14,035 nt of DNA from CAZDDA01 sp964568045. Its GTDB lineage: Bacteria; Bipolaricaulota; Bipolaricaulia; UBA7950; UBA9294. The DNA is taken from assembly GCA_964568045.1 (NCBI GenBank), contig CAZMOL010000045.1, forward strand, positions 1 through 14,035, written 5' to 3'. The translations under genes and the position numbers were made by a program. Below are positions 1-7,299 of the stretch, one piece after another. The notes under the pieces were generated by a model. That model was not told the DNA's origin and did not search any database. It was given only the letters and a program-made list of their open reading frames with translations. Every line of letters starts with the position of its first letter. Positions within the stretch are counted from its first letter, which is position 1.

Positions 1-193
1 CGACCGTCCCTGTCTTGAATTCCCTCACTACCAGTATACGAGCGTCGGGGCTTGTACCCGACGGGTGTTCCTGCCGTGTGGTAGCCTCAAATCCTCGGGT
101 GTTCAGTCTGTTGGCAACGCACTTGGCAGCGAGAGCGAGGTGGCATCGCCTCGTCCAACAACCGTTGTCACCTCTTGTCTCTCATTGCCCGCG

Positions 194-481
194 CTAAGTC
201 ATTCTCTTTGTGAATGCCAGGAATGAAGGTCTCACGTCCCTCGCGAAGTGGTTCATGATCGCCTCATTGCCGTCGTAGTCGGGAATGTTTCGCTTCGGCA
301 CCGTGCCCCCCCTACTCGTGTCCTCCTCGTTGTGAACAACGATCGTCAGGTACAGCGGGGGCAGGTTCTGGATATCGGACCCAAAGGCAAAGAACTCAAT
401 CGTGAGCACCGAGGTGAGGAAGAGCACACACAGGACGGCCAACGCGCACAGCATGGAACCTCTGCAAATCCACGGTTTCAT
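194..481 (-). CDS. Short secreted-protein-like ORF, possibly an N-terminal remnant
   Basis: This 95-residue ORF begins with a basic n-region and a hydrophobic stretch (about residues 9-27, ALAVLCVLFLTSV) that resembles a signal peptide or anchor. It is followed by a polar segment containing YLTIVVHNEED and NIPDYDGNEAIMNHFAR. The ATG at 481 is preceded by GGTGA six bases upstream; a GTG two codons earlier is an alternative. The first 80 residues read like a real protein, but the reading breaks off soon after the NHFAR segment into a short unremarkable tail. This suggests either a truncated gene whose downstream part was lost, or a chance ORF. I do not recognise a family with confidence. If it is not a gene, the whole of 1-693 is intergenic. 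It follows the TPR-ATPase operon in the same direction with about 210 nt between and no obvious terminator. Confidence 0.35.
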   Translation of the reverse strand: MKPWICRGSMLCALAVLCVLFLTSVLTIEFFAFGSDIQNLPPLYLTIVVHNEEDTSRGGTVPKRNIPDYDGNEAIMNHFARDVRPSFLAFTKRMT

Positions 482-693
482 TCGCACTCACCGCCAAGCA
501 GTCTAGCGGGGTGTGCTCATTCAGCCAACCGGGGGGACCAGTCTACTCAACAGGGCGCTCCCCGCAGCTTTGGAATTCGATGGTAACCCCAAATGCCCCG
601 CATGAGTTCAAAGTAGGTAACAAGCCCCCCGGACTATCCCGGCCAATTGGACACATGGCCGAGCAAGTAAGTATGGAAGACAAGAACCCAACT

Positions 694-3150
694 CTATTCC
701 AACTTGAAAGCAATCTCCTCGACAATGTCTCGAATCTCAGAGGGCACACGGTTCAATATCGCTTCATCTCCAGTATCAAGGTACTCAATCGCTGCCTGGT
801 ACGGTCTTAGAAACTCCGAAAGTTCAGGCTTGTCGCTTTCTTCCACCACGCGGAGTGCTCTCTTGATAACCTCACGATCTTTGGTCTGCAAGAGCATTTT
901 GACGTAGGAGCCGATCAAAGATAAGGATTCTTGAAGGGCGGTGGGGGGAAGGTATTGAAGGATCTCGCGAAGGTATTCGAAAGCTCGGTCATATTTCTTT
1001 CTGACGACATTCCATTCCAAAAGCGGAAGCCCTGAGTATAGTGTTCCAAGGGCGGCGCCCTGAAGTGCCTTTTCCCAGTTTCCCTTTTCGGCAATTGCGA
1101 ACGCTCTTTTCACATCTGCATAAGCCAAGGCGTTCTTTCCATTTTGCGCGAGTGCGAATCCTCGGAAGATCAGGGAATAAGCTAGTTCCTCGCTGGGTTC
1201 TTTCTGCAAGTCCATTGCTTGCGAGAAAGCATCAATTGCCTCTTCATATAAACCTTCCTCGCGTAGGATTATCCCCAGGTTTAACCATGCGGGGCCATTG
1301 CCGCGGTCCAGAGCTATAGCTTGCTCAAAGAATTCACGTGCTTTGGCTGGCATATTGTTACTTCTGTAGGCAAGGGCAAGACTGTGCAGAAATTGTGGAT
1401 CGCCAGGTTTGGCCTTCACCGCCTTTTCAAGCGTCATCGTTGCATCCTCATAAGCTTCTACACTCATAAGCAGTAGCCCCAATGCATAATTGGCTTCAGG
1501 AATATCGGGCATTGTCTTCTTGGCTTTCCCAAGCGACGAAGCAGCTTTTTCCCTTTCACCAACCTCTAAGTAGAGCGATCCAGCCATGAACCAAAACGCT
1601 GGATTGTCGCATTGGACTTCTTCAAATTGGTCCAATGCCTCAACGGCCTTCTGAGCATTTCCCTTCAAGTATTCCGCGTTTGAGATTTCCAACAGCGCTT
1701 GAGCGAGGCCTTCATCATCGCTTTCAGCCAAAGCTTCTGTTCTCAGAGCTTCAGTTTCTGCTGCGGCAGTTGAGAAATCACCTGACCTCGCCAAGAGAAG
1801 CACACGACTGAAGTGAGCCATTGCACGGATTATTGGCGAACCCGCTTCGCGTATGTAGAAGAGTCTTTCTGCTGCTTCTTTGCACGCCTCCATTCGATCA
1901 GTTTCCAGCAACTCTGATAGCGCTTGGAACGTCTGTTCGATTTCAGCAAATAGTTCTTCCTCCGTGTACCAAATCTCGATAAACTTGATGAGGAAACGAA
2001 CTCTTTTTCGCCCAGCTTCGACCCTCATTTGACGCCAGAACCGGAACAGTCTCTCAGTGATGTCATAAAGGGCCTGCTTCTTGCCCTTTTGTTTTGCTGC
2101 AGCTATGAACTTTGACTGCTTCAGCCTGTTCAGTTGAGAGTTGACAATGGCAACGGAGAGTCTGGCAAAGCGAGCAATCTCGGTTGGAGTAGAGGGGCCA
2201 TCCATCATTGCCAGAGCATCAAGGACCTTTCTCTGTTGTGCTGAAAGGTCCTTCATTCGATCTTGGAAGTAAGGGGTCATTTCATCGAGTAGCCTGACGA
2301 AATCACGTTCGGTCTCCAGGATCTTGGACTCAGCGAACATTGTGTAGAGGCTTAGGATGAGCCGAGGATTTCCACCTGTCAGATGCACAATAGCCTTCAG
2401 TCTTCCTTCAGATTCCGAGAGCCTTGGCAACAGCTCGTCTTTGCCGTCGAGACGGAGGCGTTTTGAGATCAGCTCCTTCACCTGGTTTTCATCCAGATCC
2501 TGAAGCCAGACGATCTCAAAGAAGTTGTAGAAAGGAGCTTGGTAATCCATTACACTTTCGAACAGTGTCGGGGCTGCTCCGATTATCATGAAGGTGTCTT
2601 TGCTCATAAGGACATCCCTCAGCCTTCCCTTATCCTCTTCCGTGAAACTGCCAAGGCTGTCCTGAGCGTTATCAAGTAGAAGGAGGCACCGCACATCTTC
2701 CTCTTGACGCCTTTGGAAGAACTCAAGAACAGCTTCCAACTCCTTCTCGCCTGGGGGGTGAACGGAGTTGACTCTTTGAAGAAGAGTGTGAATTCTCGCA
2801 TCCCCATTCCTTTCAGCGAGTCGTGTAAGTACAGCTATAAGCAAATCCAAAAGAGAAGTAATCCCATATTCTTCTTCTGCAAAGACGATAGGAATCCATG
2901 AACTACGCACGGTCTCATCTACATCTGAGGAGTCAATGGCTCCCATTAGGCTGTGGTAGATGAGCAGCAACAGATGCGTTTTCCCGATTCCTCGTGGACC
3001 CACAAGCATGAAGTGCTTATGCCCACGGCTATGGGTAGCTTCATCGAGAGCCTGGAGGATTCTGTGCAACTGCTGTTCTCTGCCAACCGAGACCTGTTGC
3101 AGCGTCTCAGCGCTTTCCAATGCAGGAGTATACTTAAATAGATCACGCAT
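694..3150 (-). CDS. STAND-like ATPase with HTH-like region and C-terminal TPR array
   Basis: An 818-residue multidomain protein. Residues 1-300 form a P-loop ATPase of the AAA_16/archaeal-ATPase kind, with Walker A GPRGIGKT (51-58), Walker B LLLLDNAQD (156-164) and a GGNPRL segment (259-264). Residues about 300-380 look like a winged helix of the type often following such ATPases, ending in YDITERLFRFWRQ. From about 410 to 800 there are helical TPR repeats, clearest in ANYALGLLLMSVEAYEDA, AWLNLGIILREEGLYEEAID and neighbours. The start is set by GGAGG six bases before the ATG at 3150; an earlier in-frame ATG at 3192 would overlap the upstream gene and lacks this site. That Shine-Dalgarno falls in the 14-nt gap after the upstream stop, so the two ATPases are almost certainly co-transcribed and translationally coupled. 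This order of domains matches STAND regulators and several defence NTPases, but no effector domain is visible, so the function is open. It is likely cytoplasmic. Confidence 0.9.
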   Translation of the reverse strand: MRDLFKYTPALESAETLQQVSVGREQQLHRILQALDEATHSRGHKHFMLVGPRGIGKTHLLLLIYHSLMGAIDSSDVDETVRSSWIPIVFAEEEYGITSLLDLLIAVLTRLAERNGDARIHTLLQRVNSVHPPGEKELEAVLEFFQRRQEEDVRCLLLLDNAQDSLGSFTEEDKGRLRDVLMSKDTFMIIGAAPTLFESVMDYQAPFYNFFEIVWLQDLDENQVKELISKRLRLDGKDELLPRLSESEGRLKAIVHLTGGNPRLILSLYTMFAESKILETERDFVRLLDEMTPYFQDRMKDLSAQQRKVLDALAMMDGPSTPTEIARFARLSVAIVNSQLNRLKQSKFIAAAKQKGKKQALYDITERLFRFWRQMRVEAGRKRVRFLIKFIEIWYTEEELFAEIEQTFQALSELLETDRMEACKEAAERLFYIREAGSPIIRAMAHFSRVLLLARSGDFSTAAAETEALRTEALAESDDEGLAQALLEISNAEYLKGNAQKAVEALDQFEEVQCDNPAFWFMAGSLYLEVGEREKAASSLGKAKKTMPDIPEANYALGLLLMSVEAYEDATMTLEKAVKAKPGDPQFLHSLALAYRSNNMPAKAREFFEQAIALDRGNGPAWLNLGIILREEGLYEEAIDAFSQAMDLQKEPSEELAYSLIFRGFALAQNGKNALAYADVKRAFAIAEKGNWEKALQGAALGTLYSGLPLLEWNVVRKKYDRAFEYLREILQYLPPTALQESLSLIGSYVKMLLQTKDREVIKRALRVVEESDKPELSEFLRPYQAAIEYLDTGDEAILNRVPSEIRDIVEEIAFKLE

Positions 3151-3164
3151 GTGCGGCCTCCGAA

Positions 3165-4370
3165 TCATATGGCGTGGTGCCTTCGCCACCAATCTTCTAA
3201 CACCTTGGTGCCAAAGGTGTAGTTCCCGCTCGTGGGATCTTGCGCGACGTAGAAATCGTTCTCCAAATCCGCCAAAACGTAGTCGAAATCATCTTCTAGA
3301 CCTTGGCCTTGCGATCTATTCTCATACATAGTCCAGAGCTCAGCCTTCGAGAGTTCCCCATGCCGAGCAAGTGCAGCAAGAAGCTCTCTTGCTTGACGTG
3401 CAATCTCGGGATCGTAGTATTGAGACAGACGTTCGTAGTAATGCTCGAAGTACGTCCGATTGTAGCCAGCAAGTACACCCTGCTCGTACGCCCGCTGGAT
3501 TACTTTTTCTGACAGAACTTCATGTCCCTCTCTCTCCATCTCACTCAGGCTTTCGCGAACAAGTATCTGGATGAAGTACGGTATGGGGACACCTATGACA
3601 TTCAGCATCTCCTCGACAACTTGGGATGGTGGCTCTTTCCCATTTAGCTCCTTTTCAATGAGGGCTTTGACGAACGACACCGCGTCTTCTTTGGTGAACT
3701 CACGGACTCGAATTGTCTGCAGATCATTAAGAATTTTCGATCCAGCGCCCACTTTCTGCAGCACCTTTCGTATCCCGATGGACCCTCCGAAGATCCATCG
3801 CACCTTGTCTCGCAGCTCGGGCATCTGGCGCAAGCCGCGCAGCCAGAAGAGGAAATCCTCCGCCTCGCCATTCCCCTTTGAACGCGCTATCTTAAGTACA
3901 AGCAGCGGTAGTTCATCGGCTATGATGATGTGCTTTTTCTCGGCTTTCTCCAGATTCGAAATCAGAGCCTTTCCTTTATCCTGCCACCCCTCTTTAAGAG
4001 ATTCACGCAATGAGATTTTGAAATCTGCAAATCCTAGTTCATCGATCTTGGCAATAGCAGCTTCCAATGCGCCTGTTACCCCATCCAACAGTTTTCGAGG
4101 TCTTCGTTTCTGAGATAGCTCTGCAATGATCTCTGCGACAAAGTCTTCGGCTCCTTTGACCCATTCGACATCTAGGTAGTGGGCTTCCCATCCTGAGTTA
4201 GGGTCGTCAACGAGATTGAGCATGATACTCGTCTTCCCAAACCGTCTGGGAGAAGAGAGCAGCACGGAACTAGTTTCCAAAGCTTTCCAAGTATCCCGGA
4301 TTTCCTTTTCCCTGTCCCAAAGGTTATGCCCGTGAACTGGTGGTCCAATGACAATGCTGGGAAGGGCCAT
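3165..4370 (-). CDS. Archaeal-type P-loop ATPase with C-terminal winged-helix-like region
   Basis: A 401-residue ATPase. The P-loop is SSPRRFGKTS (39-48), the variant seen in archaeal-type ATPases (ATPase_2/AAA_35-like). Walker B is HIIIADELP (147-155) and a sensor-like strand IFGGSIG follows (193-199). Residues about 320-400 (EIARQARELLAALARHG, then ELWTMYEN, then YVLADLENDFYVAQ, then GNYTFGTKVLEDWW) have the pattern of a winged helix that ends this family. I chose the ATG at 4370 because AAAGGAGG sits five bases upstream. The longer TTG-initiated reading from 4406 would run through the operator array and has no ribosome site. It is the first gene of a two-gene operon with the TPR-ATPase. 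The winged helix makes it a plausible DNA-binding protein and possible autoregulator of the palindromes upstream. That link is inference. Confidence 0.9.
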   Translation of the reverse strand: MALPSIVIGPPVHGHNLWDREKEIRDTWKALETSSVLLSSPRRFGKTSIMLNLVDDPNSGWEAHYLDVEWVKGAEDFVAEIIAELSQKRRPRKLLDGVTGALEAAIAKIDELGFADFKISLRESLKEGWQDKGKALISNLEKAEKKHIIIADELPLLVLKIARSKGNGEAEDFLFWLRGLRQMPELRDKVRWIFGGSIGIRKVLQKVGAGSKILNDLQTIRVREFTKEDAVSFVKALIEKELNGKEPPSQVVEEMLNVIGVPIPYFIQILVRESLSEMEREGHEVLSEKVIQRAYEQGVLAGYNRTYFEHYYERLSQYYDPEIARQARELLAALARHGELSKAELWTMYENRSQGQGLEDDFDYVLADLENDFYVAQDPTSGNYTFGTKVLEDWWRRHHAI

Positions 4371-4384
4371 TTGCGCCTCCTTTC

Positions 4385-4429
4385 TAACGAGCTCGTTATA
4401 TAACAAGCTTGTTATACAACAAACTTGTT
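4385..4429. repeat. Three tandem palindromes at 16-bp period (operator array)
   Basis: Three related 12-bp palindromes begin at 4386 (AACGAGCTCGTT, perfect), 4402 (AACAAGCTTGTT, perfect) and 4418 (AACAAACTTGTT, imperfect only in the central two bases). The starts are exactly 16 bp apart. The middle one extends to an 18-bp perfect palindrome TATAACAAGCTTGTTATA (4399-4416). The array spans the -35/-10 spacer, the -10 box and the start of the transcript, the layout of a repressor operator read cooperatively by a dimeric regulator. The regulator is not known; the winged-helix ATPase encoded immediately downstream is a candidate. Confidence 0.8.
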
Positions 4430-4439
4430 ACGTTGTCAA
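4411..4439 (-). promoter_or_regulatory. Sigma-70 promoter of the ATPase operon
   Basis: Read on the minus strand, a perfect -35 TTGACA (4434-4439) is followed after 17 bases by a -10 TATAAC (4411-4416). The expected transcription start is near 4404, giving a leader of about 35 nt to the ATG at 4370 with AAAGGAGG in it. It is one of the best promoter matches in the window. Three palindromes overlap it, so it should be strong but repressed. Confidence 0.8.
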
Positions 4440-4639
4440 GAGGAACTGTTCGTGAACTCTCAGAGGGCATCACCACTATTTGCGGGAATGTCGCGGTCAG
4501 ATCCTCATTCTTGGTGTTGGAGCATCGGTTCAGACCTTGTGTCCCGATGTTCCTGTCAGCGCGTTGTTCCCCTTCGGAGGTGGACGGTTTCCTGGACTTC
4601 TTTGCACACTTGATGGCTGCCTAGAACCAGGAACGTGGC

Positions 4640-5032
4640 TCACTCCTGCGGACGATAGGAACTCCACATCTCGTGGGTGATTTTCCACCCGCCATCGGTC
4701 TGTTGCTTGAGGATCCGAATCCCGTGTCCTTCTGCCGTTTGGGGTTCACCGCCGGACTTCGCCGCTACTGTCCAGCGGTACGAGTAGTGATTGATCGCCA
4801 GCTTGCCGACGACCTCGATCTCCTCGTCGACGTAGCGATCGAAGTGCACGGTGAATTGATCGAGAAAGCTGCTCATGAAATCGCGCAGTTCCTCACCGCG
4901 CTTGGCCGGTTCGTTGGGCGGAAAGAAGACCGCGTCCTCGCTGACGACGTCAAAGAAAGCCTCGACGTCACCGCGGTTCATCGCATCGACAATGTGCTTG
5001 GTGAGAGATCGGATCGCCTCCACACTAGTCAT
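4640..5032 (-). CDS. SnoaL/DUF4440-like (NTF2 fold) protein
   Basis: A 130-residue protein with the pattern of small NTF2-fold proteins. It has an N-terminal helix pair (IRSLTKHIVDAMNRGDVEAF, 7-26), the EDAVFFPP turn (32-39), a helix reaching the FLDQF segment, and a beta-rich half ending in GGWKITHEMWSSY (114-126). Length and ending are typical of SnoaL-like/DUF4440 proteins. Members range from polyketide cyclases and ketosteroid isomerase relatives to proteins of unknown role, so no reaction can be assigned. The ATG at 5032 is the first in-frame start; GGGAG lies about 12 bases upstream, rather far. It follows the B3/4 gene by about 50 nt in the same direction, so the two may be co-transcribed. 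It is probably cytoplasmic, since no signal peptide is seen. Confidence 0.8.
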   Translation of the reverse strand: MTSVEAIRSLTKHIVDAMNRGDVEAFFDVVSEDAVFFPPNEPAKRGEELRDFMSSFLDQFTVHFDRYVDEEIEVVGKLAINHYSYRWTVAAKSGGEPQTAEGHGIRILKQQTDGGWKITHEMWSSYRPQE

Positions 5033-5084
5033 TCAACCTATCATCTCCCAGTGAGCATTCGCCGTCCCGGTCAACGGGACGATC

Positions 5085-5795
5085 TTAAGGCATCTTGATC
5101 TCGACCGCGGTCGCGTCGTGATCGACCAGGTGCAGAATCGTGGTGCCACCGCAGAACTTCTCGATTGCCTCGCCAAGTTCGGCCGATATCCGTCCCACTT
5201 CTTCCGCGGAGACCGGTGGCAACCCCTCCACGACCAGGCACAGGTTCGACGAGTCGGCGGTCATCTTCGATTTGTCGCACTCCCGCCAGTTCCACCTTCG
5301 ACACAGCACGTCCTCGTCGTCGCGGTAGATCACTTCGCCCGGCTTCGGTGCCATCGAATTGGTGTCGTTTAAGGGGACGAACCGCTCGTCGCCCTTGGCG
5401 AAGGTCAGCACGATATCGCCGACGACGTGGTCCAGATCGTCTCCACCCGCGGGGACGCAGTGCTTGAGGGAGATCGCGTTGTAGACGTCGACGGCCTTGT
5501 TGATCGAGGGAAACTGCGCACCGTTGAGGATCGCTCGGATCGCGTTCTCGACCGAGCAGCGGTGCTTGCTCGGCTTGGCCCCGAACGCGCGATACGCCTT
5601 GCGCCACGAGGCGATCCTGGGCTCGGTTTCGAGGCGGTCGGGGGACCAGGTACTGCGAACCGCGTCGACCTGCTGGCGAAGAAAGGAAGAGGATGGTTCA
5701 CCGTCTCCGCGATTGTCGATGCCGATGGCGATCACGACGCCAATCGTCAACTCCGGGAACGTCTTAAACAAGGCCTGGTCCACTCGGAATCGCAT
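5085..5795 (-). CDS. B3/4 domain protein (PheRS beta-like tRNA-binding domain)
   Basis: A 236-residue stand-alone B3/4 domain, the fold found in the beta subunit of phenylalanyl-tRNA synthetase, where it contributes to editing. Visible hallmarks are FPELTIGVVIAIGIDN (13-28), WRKAYRAFGAKPSKHRCSVE (64-83), the lINKAVDVYNAISL stretch (about 98-110), GGDDLD (117-122), GEVIYRDDEDVLCRRWNWRE (153-172) and a beta-rich end. The stand-alone family is widespread, and some members are thought to act on tRNA or mischarged tRNA, but the activity here is inferred only from the fold. I chose the ATG at 5795 because the family usually begins with this MRFRVD-type strand. A TTG at 5843 would extend it by 16 residues, and neither start has a well-placed Shine-Dalgarno. 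The SnoaL-like gene lies downstream in the same direction. Confidence 0.85.
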   Translation of the reverse strand: MRFRVDQALFKTFPELTIGVVIAIGIDNRGDGEPSSSFLRQQVDAVRSTWSPDRLETEPRIASWRKAYRAFGAKPSKHRCSVENAIRAILNGAQFPSINKAVDVYNAISLKHCVPAGGDDLDHVVGDIVLTFAKGDERFVPLNDTNSMAPKPGEVIYRDDEDVLCRRWNWRECDKSKMTADSSNLCLVVEGLPPVSAEEVGRISAELGEAIEKFCGGTTILHLVDHDATAVEIKMP

Positions 5796-5853
5796 CGTCC
5801 CGAGATTGTACGGATCGACCTCCCACGTCGCGAACGCAGCCAAGAGAAAGGGA

Positions 5854-5889
5854 CGTTGAACTCTCTGGCCACACCCGCTCGGTTCAACG
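5854..5889. repeat. Inverted repeat upstream of the B3/4 gene
   Basis: CGTTGAAC (5854-5861) and its exact reverse complement GTTCAACG (5882-5889) are separated by 20 nt, in the gap between the DUF4143 ATPase stop and the B3/4 start. They could be an operator or a weak stem-loop in a leader. No T-tract follows on either strand, so it is unlikely to be a terminator. An 8-bp match may be chance. Confidence 0.3.
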
Positions 5890-5948
5890 GAGATCCCACT
5901 GCGCGTTCATTGGGGCGATCAAGACCCGCGAATCGAACACCGTGGATC

Positions 5949-7166
5949 TTAGGGCTTCACCCACTGCTCTACGGGTCTCTCGAGGAAGTCTTTGATGGGG
6001 ATCCCATCGCCTCCGACGAGCAGCTTGCGTGTCGGCCTGAACGCGTCACTGAACCTCGCCATCCCTGCTCGTGTTTGGCGGGCGCGGCCGCTCTTGACCT
6101 CCATTGCCACAAGCGATCGGCCTGCGCGGACGACGAAGTCGACCTCGCGGTTGCCTTGGCGCCAATAGAACACTTCGCAGACCCCCGTGCTTTGCGCGTT
6201 TGCCAGGTGCGCGCCCACTGCCGATTCGACCAACCGTCCCCAGAACGGACGATCGGTCTGCGCTTCGTCCAGCGAGAGCCCCGATGAAGCCGTCATGAGC
6301 GCGGTGTTCATCACCTGCAACTTGGGGCTCGACCCCCGTCGGCGCACGGTGCTCCCCGAGAATTTTGGGAGCCCACTGACCATTCCCGCCCCGGCGAGGA
6401 GTTCGAGGTAATGCGCAAGCGTGGTGGTGTTTCCTGCATCCTGCAGCTGGCCGAGCATCTTTGTGTACGACAGCACCTGCCCGGAATAGCTGCACCCCAA
6501 CTCGAACAGCCTCCGTAGCAGCGCGGGTTTGTGCACTCGCGTAAGCAGGAGCACGTCTCTGGAGATGGTCGTCTCGATCAGCGAATCGACGATGTAGCGG
6601 GACCAGCGCTCCGGCTCGGCAATGAGTGGAGCGGCGCCGGGGTAGCCTCCGTAGAAAAGGTAACGGTCGAGGTCCCACCCAAACGCCGAACGCATCTCCG
6701 AGAAGGTCCAATGAGGAAGGTGTAGTACTTCGAAACGCCCGGCCAGGCTCTCTGCGAGACCGCGCTGAATGAGCAACGGAGCCGAACCAAGAAGGACGAC
6801 CTTGAGCGGCCGGCCCGTCGCTGTGTCCTCGTCCCACAGGCGCTTCACCGTCTCCGACCAGCCTGCGATCTTCTGGATCTCGTCGAGAGCGAGGATGATC
6901 CCGCCCGTAGCCTCCCGTTTTCCCAGGACGCGCGCCGCGTCCCATTGCTCCTCGATCCATTCCCGGCCCCGCAGGGTGGGCTCGTCCGCGCTGGCATATC
7001 GGAAGGCGATGTCGCAAGCCATCAACACCTGCCGCACCAGCGTTGTCTTGCCGACTTGTCGAGGGCCTGTCAGGACTTGGATGAAACGACGCGACTCCGC
7101 GAGGCGTGCCGCGAGGAGTCGCGCACTCGGACGTGTGTAGGAAGGAGGAGACACTTTGCTCGACAT
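5949..7166 (-). CDS. AAA_14 / DUF4143 ATPase
   Basis: A 405-residue protein of the AAA_14 plus DUF4143 family. Walker A is GPRQVGKTT (34-42), Walker B ILALDEIQ (91-98), and a sensor-type serine is in LLGSAP (125-130). The C-terminal half carries a PD-(D/E)XK-like nuclease core: RLVESAVGAHL with E314, EVDFVV with D343, and AMEVKSG with E356 and K358. YGGYPGAAP (172-180) is also typical. Length is normal for the family, whose role is poorly known; association with mobile or conflict systems has been suggested. The ATG at 7166 has no Shine-Dalgarno. It lies eight bases past a -10 box, so the transcript is probably leaderless. A GTG four codons in (7154) is an alternative but also lacks a site. 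It is a monocistronic-looking gene between the small membrane protein and the B3/4 protein. Confidence 0.9.
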   Translation of the reverse strand: MSSKVSPPSYTRPSARLLAARLAESRRFIQVLTGPRQVGKTTLVRQVLMACDIAFRYASADEPTLRGREWIEEQWDAARVLGKREATGGIILALDEIQKIAGWSETVKRLWDEDTATGRPLKVVLLGSAPLLIQRGLAESLAGRFEVLHLPHWTFSEMRSAFGWDLDRYLFYGGYPGAAPLIAEPERWSRYIVDSLIETTISRDVLLLTRVHKPALLRRLFELGCSYSGQVLSYTKMLGQLQDAGNTTTLAHYLELLAGAGMVSGLPKFSGSTVRRRGSSPKLQVMNTALMTASSGLSLDEAQTDRPFWGRLVESAVGAHLANAQSTGVCEVFYWRQGNREVDFVVRAGRSLVAMEVKSGRARQTRAGMARFSDAFRPTRKLLVGGDGIPIKDFLERPVEQWVKP

Positions 7167-7198
7167 ATTGAGTAAATTTACTCGATATATTGAGTAAA
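7155..7198. repeat. Two adjacent 22-bp palindromes over the DUF4143 start
   Basis: Two 22-bp units (7155-7176 and 7177-7198) lie side by side and match at 20 of 22 positions. The promoter-distal unit has perfect 7-bp arms TTTACTC and GAGTAAA around GATATATT. The gene-proximal unit has one arm mismatch. The start codon of the ATPase lies inside the gene-proximal unit and the -10 box spans the junction, so a bound protein would block both transcription and access to the start. This is most easily read as an operator pair, perhaps for autoregulation. Confidence 0.8.
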
Positions 7199-7203
7199 AT
7201 CAA
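7175..7203 (-). promoter_or_regulatory. Promoter of the DUF4143 ATPase, probably leaderless
   Basis: On the minus strand a TTGATT -35 (7198-7203), 17-bp spacer and TAAATT -10 (7175-7180) are followed by only eight bases before the ATG at 7166. A transcript starting 6-8 bases past the -10 would begin at or within two bases of the start codon. No ribosome site is present, which agrees with leaderless translation. The -35 and -10 each match four of six consensus positions, so this is moderate evidence. Confidence 0.5.
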
Positions 7204-7299
7204 GGAAGACACCGGAGTCGGGCCTCACCTCTTGACATTGTCTGGGCCCGCGAGGAAGCAGTCGCCGCCTGTTGGTCCCTACTAGGAAGCAGCAGCCGC

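Noticed and set aside
5922..5978. tRNA-like signals: AGACCCG and CGGGTCT arms plus a GTTCGATTC T-loop-like string on the minus strand
   Set aside because: The T stem does not pair at the right distance, there is no anticodon arm, and half of it is the coding end of the DUF4143 gene.
5427..6287. Long plus-strand reading frame of 286 residues
   Set aside because: It is antisense to the B3/4 and DUF4143 genes, runs through the gap between them and has no protein-like pattern; the minus-strand frames have clear family motifs.
7232..7260. TTGACA on the plus strand at 7232-7237
   Set aside because: No -10-like hexamer follows at 16-18 bp and no plus-strand gene lies downstream.
7253..7292. Direct repeat AGGAAGCAG at 7253-7261 and 7284-7292
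   Set aside because: Only nine bases match exactly, the flanks agree partly, and two copies are too few to separate from chance.
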